A model generated the notes under the pieces. That model had not been told where the DNA came from. It ran no database searches and worked only from the letters and a program-made list of their open reading frames with translations. A stretch of DNA of 64,000 bases from assembly GCA_031398325.1 (NCBI GenBank), contig JANNNB010000201.1, forward strand, positions 7,133-71,132, written 5' to 3'. The position numbers and the translations under genes were made by a program. This DNA comes from Sva-07 sp031398325 (GTDB taxonomy: Bacteria > Actinomycetota > Acidimicrobiia > Acidimicrobiales > Ilumatobacteraceae). How positions within the stretch are numbered: position 1 is the stretch's first letter; the number at the start of each line of letters is the position of its first letter. Shown one piece after another: positions 24,976-33,578 of this stretch.

Positions 24976-25635
24976 GACGCCGTCGCCTGGTGGTGCTGGT
25001 TTCGGGGCAACGGGTCGAACCTTCAGGCTGTGCTCGACGCGTGTGCCGATGGCCGGATCGACGGCCAAGTCGTCGCGGTGGTGTCCAACCGTCCCGATGT
25101 GTTCGCCCTGCAACGCGCCGACGCCGCAGGGGTGCCCGCCGTCCACATCGGGCTGCACCCGGGCGAGGAGCGTGCCGAGTACGACGCCCGCCTGGCCGAC
25201 CTCATCGCCGGCTTCGAACCCGACCTGATCGTTCTCGCCGGCTGGATGCGCGTGCTCACCATGAGCTTCCTCGGCTGGTTCCCGCGTCAGGTGATCAACC
25301 TGCATCCCGCGCTGCCGGGCGATCTGCCCGGCACGAACTCGATCGAGCGGGCCTGGAACGAGGCCGTCGCGGGTACCCGCACGGCCACGGGCGTGATGGT
25401 CCACCTCGTGCCCGACGACGGGGTCGACGACGGCCCGGTGCTCGCGACCGCCGCTGTGGCGATCGACCCCTCCAGCACGTTGGAGGAATTCGAGACCGTG
25501 ATGCACGCCGCGGAGCATCGACTGCTCGTCGACGTGCTCGCCCAGATGTGCGTCGATCCCTCGCTCATCGACGCGACGATCGATCGAGTAGACACGAACG
25601 GAGCACGACCGATGGAAACGGAGATCCACGCATGA
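24972..25635 (+). CDS. purN: GAR formyltransferase PurN with apparent one-base frameshift near the N terminus
   Basis: Folate-dependent phosphoribosylglycinamide formyltransferase, about 220 residues if the shift is corrected. From GTG 24972 the frame reads RRRRLVVLVSG, the expected first strand. The next motif, NGSNLQAVLDACADG, is in the +1 frame, so one base is extra at or near the GGGG run 25004-25007. Downstream, IVLAGWMRVL, NLHPALPGDLPG (catalytic Asn and His) and VPDDGVDDGPVL (catalytic Asp) are intact. Without the shift the first start would be GTG 25030, losing the GSN phosphate-binding loop. Sequencing error, mutation or programmed shift are all possible. ATGA overlap with guaB. Confidence 0.85.
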
Positions 25636-27185
25636 CGAACCGCAGCCGATCCAACGTCAGCCGATCCAACGTCAACCGATCCAACGTCAACGCGGAGTTC
25701 TTCGATCGGTTCGAGGCGCTGACCTTCGACGACGTCGTCGTCGTACCGGGATATTCCGAGACCCTGCCGGACGCGGTCGACACCACGGCGCGTTTCGCCG
25801 GCGACATCGAACTCGCCGTGCCACTCGTGTCAGCTGCGATGGACAAGGTCACCGAGGGCCGCATGGCGGTCGCCATGGCGCGCCACGGCGGCATCGGTGT
25901 GATCCACCGCAACATGTCGATCGAGGACCAGGCTGCGGAGGTCCAGAAGGTCAAGCGTTCGCAGTCGGGCATGATCACCGACCCGGTCACGCTGCCGCCG
26001 ACCGCACTCCTGCACGACGCCGAAGCGCTGATGCACCAGTTCAAGTTCTCCGGGGTCCCGATCACCGACCCGGACGGGCGCCTCGTCGGCATCCTCACCA
26101 ACCGCGACATCCGCTTCTGTTCCGGGGCCGACTTCGATCGCCCGGTATCCGACTTCATGACCGCTGCCGGACTGGTCACCGCGCCAGTCGGCACGTCGCT
26201 CGACACGGCGAAAGCCGTGCTGCAGCAGCACCGCATCGAAAAGCTCCCCCTCGTCGATGCCGACGGTCGGCTGGCGGGCCTGATCACCGTCAAGGACATC
26301 CAGAAGCGGCTCGACTTCCCGAATGCGTCGCGAGATTCGCGGGGCCGGCTTCGCTGTGCCGCCGCCATCGGCGTTGGTGACGACATCGAGGAGCGGGTCG
26401 ACGCCCTCGTCACGATGGGCGTCGATGCCGTCTCGATCGACACCGCTCACGGCCACTCGGCAAACGTGGTGAAGGCGATCGAACGCATCAAGGGCTCGTG
26501 GCCGGACCTCCCCGTCACGGCGGGCAACGTCGTCACCGAAGACGGCGTGGAGACGCTCGCACGAGCGGGAGCCGACGCGGTCAAGGTCGGCGTCGGGGCC
26601 GGTTCGATCTGCACGACCCGCGTCGTGTCGGGAGCGGGCATGCCCCAGCTCTCCGCAGTGTGGTTCGCCTCGCAGATGGGCCACAAACTGGACATCCCGA
26701 TCATCGCCGACGGCGGCATCACGTTCTCCGGCGACATCGTCAAGGCCATCGTCGCCGGCGCATCGACCGTGATGCTCGGTTCACTCCTTGCCGGCACCGA
26801 GGAGAGCCCTGGCGAGATGGAACTGTTCGAGGGCCGCCGCTACAAGACCTACCGCGGCATGGGTTCGATGGGCGCCATGACCGGCGACAGCGCAGACCGG
26901 TACGCGTCCGGCCAGTCCAAGTCCGGAGCGAGTGCAGTCGGCGCCGGCAGCAACAAGCTGGTGCCGGAGGGCATCGAGGGTCGCGTGCCGTACTCGGGCC
27001 CGCTCGGCGACGTGTCGTACCAGCTCGTCGGCGGCCTCCGGTCGGGAATGGGCTACGCCGGCGCCTCGACGCTCGCCGATCTCCGCAACGCACGGCTCAT
27101 GCGGGTCACCACCGCCGGCCGCGACGAGAGCCACCCCCACGACGTCACGATCACCAAGGAAGCCCCCAACTACCAGCGCTCCTGA
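25632..27185 (+). CDS. guaB: IMP dehydrogenase GuaB
   Basis: 517 residues; NAD-dependent IMP to XMP, the first step towards GMP. Catalytic loop GAGSICTTRVVSG contains the active-site Cys; IADGGITFSGDIVKAI, MLGSLLAGTEESPGE and the flap YRGMGSMGAM are standard. Two CBS modules (about 110-235) are inserted, with GVPITDPDGRLVGILTNRD and KLPLVDADGRLAGLITVKD. The N terminus carries three tandem RSNVN-type units before the usual AEFFDRFEALTFDDV. Start ATG 25632 overlaps purN (ATGA), putting guanine-nucleotide synthesis under the purine operon. Confidence 0.95.
   Translation: MTNRSRSNVSRSNVNRSNVNAEFFDRFEALTFDDVVVVPGYSETLPDAVDTTARFAGDIELAVPLVSAAMDKVTEGRMAVAMARHGGIGVIHRNMSIEDQAAEVQKVKRSQSGMITDPVTLPPTALLHDAEALMHQFKFSGVPITDPDGRLVGILTNRDIRFCSGADFDRPVSDFMTAAGLVTAPVGTSLDTAKAVLQQHRIEKLPLVDADGRLAGLITVKDIQKRLDFPNASRDSRGRLRCAAAIGVGDDIEERVDALVTMGVDAVSIDTAHGHSANVVKAIERIKGSWPDLPVTAGNVVTEDGVETLARAGADAVKVGVGAGSICTTRVVSGAGMPQLSAVWFASQMGHKLDIPIIADGGITFSGDIVKAIVAGASTVMLGSLLAGTEESPGEMELFEGRRYKTYRGMGSMGAMTGDSADRYASGQSKSGASAVGAGSNKLVPEGIEGRVPYSGPLGDVSYQLVGGLRSGMGYAGASTLADLRNARLMRVTTAGRDESHPHDVTITKEAPNYQRS
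25647..25691 (+). repeat. 15-nt tandem repeat in the guaB N terminus, three copies
   Basis: Units 25647-25661, 25662-25676 and 25677-25691 differ at one base and encode RSNVS, RSNVN and RSNVN. They lie before the conserved GuaB N-terminal segment and so extend the protein. Confidence 0.92.
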
Positions 27186-27207
27186 CCCGGAATCGTCCTG
27201 AAATTCG

Positions 27208-28641
27208 CTAGGCGAGCTTTTCGACGAAGGCTTCGAGTTGGCGGAGGTTGCGGCACTCGTAGACACCGTCGGTGTGCGTGCCGTATTCGCCGACGATCGA
27301 GTCGCCGGTGTTCCAGTAGCTCTTCGGCTCGGGGTTGAGCCAATAGACGTGGCGGGCCTTTTGCCGGATCTCCTTCACCACCCAGCTCTGGCTGGCGTGG
27401 TAGTTGTTGCGGGCGTCGCCGAGCAGGAGCACGGTCGACTTCGGACCGATGTCCTTGCCGTAGCGCTCCCAGAACACCTCGAACGCGTGGCCGTAGTCGG
27501 AATGGCCGTCGACCCACACGACGTCGGCCTCGGTGTTGACCCGATGGATCGCCTCGGTGATGTCCTCGGTCGCCCGGAAGTAGTCCGTGACCTCGTCCAG
27601 GCCGTCGATGAACACGAACGAGCGGACCTTGGAGAACTGGTTCTGGATCGCGTACACGAGCATCAGCGTGAATCGTGCGAACGCCGCGACCGAGCCGGAG
27701 ATGTCGGCGATCACGATCAGCTCAGGCTTGGCCGGACGGGGGTACTTGAACTTCGGCTCGGCCGGGACGCCGCCATAGCTCAGTGAGTGACGCACCGTGT
27801 TGCGGAAGTCGAGCGGACCTTTACGGCCGTGGCGACGCTTGCGGGCCAACCGGGCCGCCAGCTTGCGGGTGAGCGGGTAGAGCGACTTCTTCAGCGCAAC
27901 CATCTCGTCGCGCGAGGCGTGCATGAACTCGACGTCCTCGGGCAGTGGCTTTCGCAAGGTCTTGGCCATCGCCTCTGCACCACGATCGGCCACCAGGCGG
28001 CGCCGGATCTCCGCTTCGATCTCACCCTTGAACTTCTCGATGCGGTCCTGGAACTCCTCACGTTCGAGGCGCTCTTCCAACGACGTCAGGTCGCCCTCGA
28101 CCTGATCGCGCGTCGCCTCCATCATCTTCTCGAGCATCCCGTCGAGATCGAGGTTCCGCAGGGTTCGGTACAGGTAGTAGGTGCCGCCGACCGGGCGTCC
28201 CGGCTCCATGCCGGCGAACCGCTGCACGGACTGCTTCGCCATCGCCCGCATCATCGCCTGGTCGCCGTTCATCAGGGCCTGCATGAGCATCTGCGCGATC
28301 TCTTCCGGCGTCATGTTGTCCATGCCGCCGGCGCCGTTGCCCTCCTGGCGCTGCTGCTCCTGCATCTCGCGCCAGAGCTCGTCGATGTCGGTGTCGTCAT
28401 CGCCGCTGACCAGCTTGTACTCCGGGCCTCGCAGGCTGAAGAAGACCGCGAAGACCGTCTCGACGCTGCGCCAGTGCGCGTGGTTCTTGATCCGGGTCGC
28501 GCCGAGGGCGTACTTGAACGCCTCACGATCTTCGATCGGGATGTGTTGCACCGCCTCCATCGCATCGAGGTTCTCGGTGAGGCTCACCGGGAGCCCCGCG
28601 TTGCGGAGCTCGACGACGAAGCCGTTCAGCAGGTCGAGCAT
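27208..28641 (-). CDS. VWA-domain protein, CoxE/MadC-like
   Basis: 477 residues. The C-terminal half is a von Willebrand A domain with MIDAS signature VIADISGSVAAF and VLLLGDARNNYHAS. The N-terminal half is helical, charged and Met/Gln-rich (EMQEQQRQEGNGAGGMDN). It lies 29 nt downstream of a MoxR ATPase gene; such pairs act as chaperone-like systems that insert metals or activate client complexes (as in CoxD/CoxE). The client is not apparent in the window. Converges on guaB with a 22-bp gap. Confidence 0.88.
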   Translation of the reverse strand: MLDLLNGFVVELRNAGLPVSLTENLDAMEAVQHIPIEDREAFKYALGATRIKNHAHWRSVETVFAVFFSLRGPEYKLVSGDDDTDIDELWREMQEQQRQEGNGAGGMDNMTPEEIAQMLMQALMNGDQAMMRAMAKQSVQRFAGMEPGRPVGGTYYLYRTLRNLDLDGMLEKMMEATRDQVEGDLTSLEERLEREEFQDRIEKFKGEIEAEIRRRLVADRGAEAMAKTLRKPLPEDVEFMHASRDEMVALKKSLYPLTRKLAARLARKRRHGRKGPLDFRNTVRHSLSYGGVPAEPKFKYPRPAKPELIVIADISGSVAAFARFTLMLVYAIQNQFSKVRSFVFIDGLDEVTDYFRATEDITEAIHRVNTEADVVWVDGHSDYGHAFEVFWERYGKDIGPKSTVLLLGDARNNYHASQSWVVKEIRQKARHVYWLNPEPKSYWNTGDSIVGEYGTHTDGVYECRNLRQLEAFVEKLA

Positions 28642-28670
28642 GGTGTGCCGTCAGTCGTCCAGTGGTTCCG

Positions 28671-29573
28671 TCAGTCGTCGACCGACAGCTCCTTGGCGGC
28701 TTTGGCGATGTCGGTCTGGTACTTGAGCAGGATGTTCAGCGTTTCCTTCGCCGTCTTCTCGTCGATGACGTCGATGTTGAGGATCATCAGCGTGCGCGCC
28801 CAGTCGAGGGTCTCGGAGACACTCGGCGCCTTCTTCAGATCCATCTGGCGGATCGAGCGAACGACGCGTGCGACCTGGTCGGCGAGGCTGTCGGTGATCC
28901 CCGGCACCTTGGCGAGCACGATCTCCTTCTCGCGTTCCAGCTGCGGGTAGTCGACGTGGAGGTAGAGGCAGCGACGCTTCAGCGCTTCTGACAACTCGCG
29001 TGTGTTGTTCGACGTGAGGAACACGAGCGGGATCTGCGTGGCGACGATCGTGCCCAGCTCGGGGATCGAGACCTGGTAATCGGAGAGGATCTCGAGCAGC
29101 AGCGCCTCGGTCTCCACCTCGACACGGTCGACCTCGTCGATGAGCAGCACGACGGGCTCCGGTGACGTGATCGCCTCGAGCAGCGGGCGGGTCAGGAGGA
29201 ACTCATCGGAGAAGATGTCGTCCTTGACGTCGGTCCAGTCCTCGCCGTCGCCACCGGCGCCGCGCTCGGTCTGGATGCGCAGAAGCTGCTTCTTGTAGTT
29301 CCACTCGTAGAGGGCTTTGGACTCGTCGAGGCCCTCGTAGCACTGGAGGCGGATCAGCTTGGCGCCGGTGATCTCCGCGATCGACTTGGCCAGCTGGGTC
29401 TTGCCCGTACCGGCCGGACCCTCGACGAGAATCGGCTTGCCGAGCTTGTCCGCGAGGAACGCCACCCCGGCAATTCCGTCGTCGGCGAGGTAGCCGACTT
29501 CGCGGAGGGAGTCACGAACGCTCTGCACACTGGCAAACCGTTCCGTTGCCTGTGGTGCAGCATCGGTCGTCAT
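28671..29573 (-). CDS. MoxR-family AAA+ ATPase
   Basis: 300 residues. Walker A GPAGTGKTQLAKS, Walker B VVLLIDEVDRV, sensor 1 LVFLTSNNTRELSEAL and arginine-finger region KRRCLYLHVDYP. Start at ATG 29573 is favoured over 29582 because TAGCGT is exactly 7 nt upstream, with a TTGACC 19 nt before that. It pairs with the VWA protein downstream. Expected to remodel protein complexes in the cytosol. Confidence 0.93.
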   Translation of the reverse strand: MTTDAAPQATERFASVQSVRDSLREVGYLADDGIAGVAFLADKLGKPILVEGPAGTGKTQLAKSIAEITGAKLIRLQCYEGLDESKALYEWNYKKQLLRIQTERGAGGDGEDWTDVKDDIFSDEFLLTRPLLEAITSPEPVVLLIDEVDRVEVETEALLLEILSDYQVSIPELGTIVATQIPLVFLTSNNTRELSEALKRRCLYLHVDYPQLEREKEIVLAKVPGITDSLADQVARVVRSIRQMDLKKAPSVSETLDWARTLMILNIDVIDEKTAKETLNILLKYQTDIAKAAKELSVDD

Positions 29574-29580
29574 CGGCCGC

Positions 29581-29611
29581 ACGCTACTTGCCGACTTGAC
29601 CGCAGGGTCAA
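29581..29611 (-). promoter_or_regulatory. moxR promoter and overlapping dyad
   Basis: -10 TAGCGT (29586-29581) and -35-like TTGACC (29611-29606) on the minus strand, spacer 19. The -35 is half of an inverted repeat, TTGACC-gcag-GGTCAA (29596-29611). A second dyad, CACGGT-tg-ACCGTG, is at 29723-29736 on the permease side. The rest of the 278-bp gap holds no recognised riboswitch. Confidence 0.45.
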
Positions 29612-29787
29612 TCGGAATGACAGCACCAGACGGATGTCACGTCGGCCGTGTGAGGCAGCGCCGGCAGACCGCTCGGCGCTATGTTGATCCTGCGTGCGAA
29701 GCGGGGCTGGTACCGCGCACGTCACGGTTGACCGTGGCAACGACTCGACCCTCGAGCCGTTCGGAAGCAGGAGACAATTGGAATCCA

Positions 29788-29847
29788 TGTTCGACAACTC
29801 GTCGGTCGGCGCCCCGGTGCGCGGGTCATCGCCCGGAGCCCGCTGAG
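29788..29847 (+). CDS. Possible 19-codon upstream ORF before the potassium permease
   Basis: ATG to TGA encodes a 19-residue peptide starting MFDNSSVG. It ends 4 nt before the permease ATG. GACAAT lies 8 nt before its ATG, the same spacing as other leaderless starts here. Evidence is positional only. Confidence 0.25.
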
Positions 29848-29851
29848 CGCC

Positions 29852-31738
29852 ATGGGCATCCTGAAACGCTTCGTCGTCGGCGAACCGCTCGCCACGTCTG
29901 AGGAGCAGCACCAGCGGCTCGGTCGGCCGACCGCACTCGCCGTGTTCGCCTCGGACGCGATCTCGTCGACCGCGTACGCCACCGAAGAAATCCTGTTGGT
30001 GCTCGTCCCGCTGGCCGGTCTGGCCGCACTCACCGACCTGATGCCGATCTCGTTCATCGTCATTGCGCTGTTGGTGATCGTGATCACGAGCTACCGCCAG
30101 ACGATCTACGCCTACCCGAGCGGTGGTGGCTCCTACGTCGTGTCGCGCGAGAACCTCGGTCAGACGCCATCCCTCGTCGCCGGCGCCTCACTCCTCGTCG
30201 ACTACATCCTGACCGTCGCCGTGTCGATCTCGGCCGGCGTCGCCGCGATCACGTCGGCGTTCCCCGGGCTCCGACCCGAACGCGTCCTGTTGTGCCTCGG
30301 CTTCATCGTGTTGATGATGCTCGCCAACCTGCGCGGGCTCAAGGAGTCGGGTCGACTCTTCGCGGGGCCGACGTACCTCTACATCGTCATCCTCGCCGCA
30401 TTGATCACCGTCGGCCTCTTCCGGCTGTGGACCGGCGACATCGAGCCGCTCCCACCGAACACCGAGTCGCTCGACGAGCTGACGGAGAACGGTGCGTTGC
30501 TCACCGGCATCACGGCAATGGCCTTCCTGCGCGCCTTCTCCTCCGGCGCCGTGGCGTTGACCGGCATCGAGGCGATCTCCAACGGTGTCCCGGCGTTCAA
30601 GAAGCCCGAGTCGCACAACGCCGCCACGACGCTGATGGTGATGGGCGCCATCCTCGGAACGTTCTTCCTCGGCCTGTCGGTGCTCGCCAACGTCTTGAAG
30701 CCGACGGTGAGCGAGAACGAAACGCTGTTGTCGATCATGGGCAGCGCCGTGTTCGGTGACGGCAGTGTGCCCTACTACGTGCTGCAGTTCGCCACGTTCG
30801 CCATCCTGATCCTCGCGGCGAACACGGCGTTCGCCGACTTCCCCCGGGTCACTTCGATCCTCGCGCACGACGGCTTCCTGCCGCGCCAGCTCTCCAATCG
30901 TGGTGACCGCCTCGTCTTCTCGAACGGCATCATTGCGCTCGCCGGCGTCGCCAGCGTGCTCATCATCGGATTCGGCGGGCAGACCAGCGCGCTCATCCCG
31001 CTGTACGCCGTCGGGGTGTTCTGCGGGTTCACCCTCTCGCAAGCCGGGATGGTCGTGCATCACAGCCGGCTCAAGGAGCCGGGCTGGAGGCGAAACCAGG
31101 TCATCAACACGGTCGGAGCGATCGCAACGTTCGTCGTGCTGATCGTGGTCATCACCTCCAAGTTCCGCTACGGCGCGTGGATTCCTGTCGTCCTGATCCC
31201 GATCATCGTGCTCGGCTTCCGCAAGATCAAGCGTCACTACGACCATGTCGCTGCCGCACTGAAGGCCGAGCCGACCGAGCGAGTGGCTCGCCACTCCCAC
31301 ACCGTCGTCGTGCTCATCGGTTCGGTCAACAAGGGCGTGCTCAACGCCATCGCCTACGCACGGTCGATGCGTCCCGATCGGCTCATCGCCATCAGTGTCG
31401 TCACCGACGCGGAGGAAGAGGCGAGGGTGGTCGACGCGTGGGAGCAGTTCGAGCTACCGGTGGAGCTGCGCACCGTGTTCTCGGCCTACCGCGACCTGAC
31501 CAATCCGATTCTCGAAGTGATCGACGAGCTCGATGCCGAGCGTCCGGACGACGTGATGACGGTGGTGATCCCCGAGTTCGTGGTCGAGCACTGGTGGGAC
31601 CAAGCGCTGCACAACCAGAGCGCCGTCGTGTTGCGATCGAAGCTTCGACAGCGTCCGAACACCGCGATCACACTCATCCCGGTACAGATCGCCCATCACA
31701 AGCCCGCCGTTCCCGCACCTCCGGAGGTCAACGCATGA
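29852..31738 (+). CDS. APC-superfamily permease, KimA-like potassium transporter
   Basis: 628 residues. About 12 transmembrane helices in the first 450 residues, starting with AVFASDAISSTAYATEEILL, which is typical of the KimA/YdaO group of proton-potassium symporters. A soluble C-terminal domain (about 465-628; VVVLIGSVNKGVLNAIAYAR) resembles a USP-like regulatory domain. It is translationally coupled (ATGA) to two TrkA subunits. The same trio order occurs at Rv2690c-ceoB-ceoC in Mycobacterium tuberculosis, there with diverging strands. Potassium is the likely substrate, by family and context. No c-di-AMP (ydaO) riboswitch was seen upstream. Confidence 0.85.
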   Translation: MGILKRFVVGEPLATSEEQHQRLGRPTALAVFASDAISSTAYATEEILLVLVPLAGLAALTDLMPISFIVIALLVIVITSYRQTIYAYPSGGGSYVVSRENLGQTPSLVAGASLLVDYILTVAVSISAGVAAITSAFPGLRPERVLLCLGFIVLMMLANLRGLKESGRLFAGPTYLYIVILAALITVGLFRLWTGDIEPLPPNTESLDELTENGALLTGITAMAFLRAFSSGAVALTGIEAISNGVPAFKKPESHNAATTLMVMGAILGTFFLGLSVLANVLKPTVSENETLLSIMGSAVFGDGSVPYYVLQFATFAILILAANTAFADFPRVTSILAHDGFLPRQLSNRGDRLVFSNGIIALAGVASVLIIGFGGQTSALIPLYAVGVFCGFTLSQAGMVVHHSRLKEPGWRRNQVINTVGAIATFVVLIVVITSKFRYGAWIPVVLIPIIVLGFRKIKRHYDHVAAALKAEPTERVARHSHTVVVLIGSVNKGVLNAIAYARSMRPDRLIAISVVTDAEEEARVVDAWEQFELPVELRTVFSAYRDLTNPILEVIDELDAERPDDVMTVVIPEFVVEHWWDQALHNQSAVVLRSKLRQRPNTAITLIPVQIAHHKPAVPAPPEVNA

Positions 31739-32448
31739 CCGATCATCAACCACCCGCGCCGCTCCACGCCATCATCGTCGGCTGTGGGCGCGTCGGCTCC
31801 GGGATGGCGGAGCGACTCACGAGCGAGGGGTATTCCGTCACCGTGATCGACCAGGCGCGCAAGGCCTTCCTCCGACTCGAGGGGATACCGGCTGAGTGCA
31901 TGGTGGGCATGGGGTACGACCGTGCGACGTTGCTGGAAGCCGGCGTCGAACGGGCGGAGGTGCTCGCCGCCGTCACGAACGGCGACAACACGAACATCGT
32001 CGTCGCCCGCACGGCCCGGGAACACTTCAACGTGCCCAAGGTCGTCGCCCGGATCTACGACCCAAGGCGCGCGGCGATCTACGAGCGACTCGGCATCTCG
32101 ACGGTGGCCTCGGCACAGCTCACGACCGAGCTCGCCATTCGACGTGTGTTGCCCGACGATTCCGGCGTGCGTTGGGTCGACGCGAGCGCGAACGTGTGCG
32201 TCGTCGATCGCAGCGTTCCTGCCACCCTGGCCGGCATCGCCATCGCCGGGATCGAGCGGTCCGGGCAGGTGCGGGTCGTCGCCGTACGTCGACTGGGGGT
32301 CGGCATTCTCGCGACGCCCGATCTCGTCTTCCAGGAGGGTGATGTCGTGTACATGGCGGTCGCCAACGACCGGCTCGACGCCGTCGATGAACTCCTCAAT
32401 GCAGAGCGTTCGTCCACCGACGCTCACGTCCAGAAGGCAGGCCACTGA
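31735..32448 (+). CDS. ceoB: TrkA/KtrA-type NAD-binding potassium channel regulator, first copy
   Basis: 237 residues: RCK-N Rossmann domain with HAIIVGCGRVGSGMAERL, then RCK-C domain (about 150-225; LGVGILATPDLVFQEGDVVYM). It would gate the permease in response to nucleotides. ATGA overlap with the permease and TGATG overlap with the next TrkA indicate equal expression. Matches CeoB by context. Confidence 0.9.
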   Translation: MTDHQPPAPLHAIIVGCGRVGSGMAERLTSEGYSVTVIDQARKAFLRLEGIPAECMVGMGYDRATLLEAGVERAEVLAAVTNGDNTNIVVARTAREHFNVPKVVARIYDPRRAAIYERLGISTVASAQLTTELAIRRVLPDDSGVRWVDASANVCVVDRSVPATLAGIAIAGIERSGQVRVVAVRRLGVGILATPDLVFQEGDVVYMAVANDRLDAVDELLNAERSSTDAHVQKAGH

Positions 32449-33143
32449 TGCGAGTGATCATCATCGGAGCCGGAAAGGTCGGAACGTTCATCGCCAGCGA
32501 CCTGGCCGCCGCCGGTCACGGCGTCGTCATGGTCGAGCGGACCCAGGAGCGTGTCGATCAGCTTCGTCAGCGTCCCGAACTCGATCACGTCGAGTGGGTG
32601 GTCGCCGATGCCTGCGAGGTCTCCCAGCTCGCGAATGCGTCACCGCAGACGGCCGACGTGTTCGTCGCCGTCACCGGCGACGACGAGGACAACCTCGTGT
32701 CGTCCTTGCTCGCCAAGCAGGAGTTCGGCGTGCCCCGGGTGCTCGCACGGGTGAACCATCCGGCGAACGAATGGCTCTTCACGAGCGACTGGGGCGTGGA
32801 CCGCGCCGTGTCGGCGCCGCACCTTCTCTCCGGGCTCGTCCAGGAGGCCGTCACGGTCGGCTCCGTCGTGCGTCTACTCGACCTCGCCGAGAACGCCAGC
32901 CTCGTCGAGGTGACGCTGAGCGACGACGCCCCGGTCGTCGGGTCCCGGATCTCCGAGATCGACTTTCCACGCGAAGCGTCGGTCGTCGCGATCCTGCGAT
33001 CACGCGCAGTGGTCGTGCCTCGAGGAGACACGTCCTTGCTGGCGGGCGACGAGGTCTTGGTGCTCGTGACCGACGAGTCGGAGCCCGCTGTCCGCCAGCT
33101 GCTCGTGGCTCCGCAGGACAGCGTCCCGGCAGACAGCGTCTAG
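32448..33143 (+). CDS. ceoC: TrkA/KtrA-type NAD-binding potassium channel regulator, second copy
   Basis: 231 residues with RCK-N motif MRVIIIGAGKVGTFIASDLA and RCK-C domain in the last 75 residues. Sequence is clearly different from the first copy, so the two probably form a heteromeric ring. Its stop shares the palindrome CTAG with the stop of the convergent OB-fold gene (33140-33143). Confidence 0.9.
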   Translation: MRVIIIGAGKVGTFIASDLAAAGHGVVMVERTQERVDQLRQRPELDHVEWVVADACEVSQLANASPQTADVFVAVTGDDEDNLVSSLLAKQEFGVPRVLARVNHPANEWLFTSDWGVDRAVSAPHLLSGLVQEAVTVGSVVRLLDLAENASLVEVTLSDDAPVVGSRISEIDFPREASVVAILRSRAVVVPRGDTSLLAGDEVLVLVTDESEPAVRQLLVAPQDSVPADSV

Positions 33144-33505
33144 GCGAGCAAGGTGTAGGCGGGGTTCCAGATCATCAGCCGGCCGTGCTCGACGCGGCCG
33201 ACACCTTCGACGACGATCGCCCTCCCCGTCTCGATCCCGCGAATCCGGTTCCGGCCGGTGAAGACCAGCAGCGCCGAGCCCGAGCCGTCGGCGATCTCGA
33301 CGCGTAGGAATCGGCGGCCGTCGGGCGACGATCGGTGCTGGCTGCGCACCTCACCTCCCACCCGCACGGGAACACGCTCCGCCACCTCGGCGATCGGCGT
33401 GATCGGGACACCGGCGAATCGGGTCTGGAGACGACGTCGATCGTGCGCCAACACGGTCTGCCGAAGGCGGTCGTTCAGCAATTCGGGAGTGTCGACGGCG
33501 GGCAC
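33140..33505 (-). CDS. OB-fold nucleic-acid-binding protein
   Basis: 121 residues with an OB fold like that of RecG or DnaE tRNA-type domains: VRVGGEVRSQHRSSPDGRRFLRVEIADGSGSALLVFTGRN. GTG start at 33505, 7 nt after a TACTGT box. An OB-fold gene beside ceoBC is also found in mycobacteria. Role unknown; nucleic-acid binding inferred from the fold. Confidence 0.8.
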   Translation of the reverse strand: MPAVDTPELLNDRLRQTVLAHDRRRLQTRFAGVPITPIAEVAERVPVRVGGEVRSQHRSSPDGRRFLRVEIADGSGSALLVFTGRNRIRGIETGRAIVVEGVGRVEHGRLMIWNPAYTLLA

Positions 33506-33512
33506 CCTGTCG

Positions 33513-33522
33513 ACAGTAGCGT
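33513..33522. promoter_or_regulatory. Bidirectional promoter with overlapping -10 boxes
   Basis: Minus-strand TACTGT (33518-33513) and plus-strand TAGCGT (33517-33522) share their TA. They are 7 nt and 8 nt before the starts at 33505 and 33531. Just beside them lies GTCGAC symmetry. Confidence 0.5.
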
Positions 33523-33530
33523 TCGGCGAG

Positions 33531-33578
33531 ATGGGCGGACCGGACGATCAGCCGCACGACGAGATCGACCACCTGTGA
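33531..33578 (+). CDS. Fifteen-codon leader ORF overlapping murJ
   Basis: Encodes MGGPDDQPHDEIDHL. The stop overlaps the murJ GTG (GTGA, 33575-33578). TAGCGT ends 8 nt before its ATG, and murJ has no ribosome-binding site, so this ORF could load ribosomes for murJ. The same layout precedes purN. Confidence 0.4.
   Translation: MGGPDDQPHDEIDHL

Noticed and set aside
22612..25629. 1005-codon minus-strand frame across purF-purDM-purN
   Set aside because: Composition is His/Asp/Arg-rich with no domain; it mirrors codon bias of the recognised purine genes on the other strand.
29574..29851. Possible ydaO (c-di-AMP) riboswitch before the KimA-like gene
   Set aside because: Expected from the family, but the conserved riboswitch blocks were not found; only two short dyads are present.
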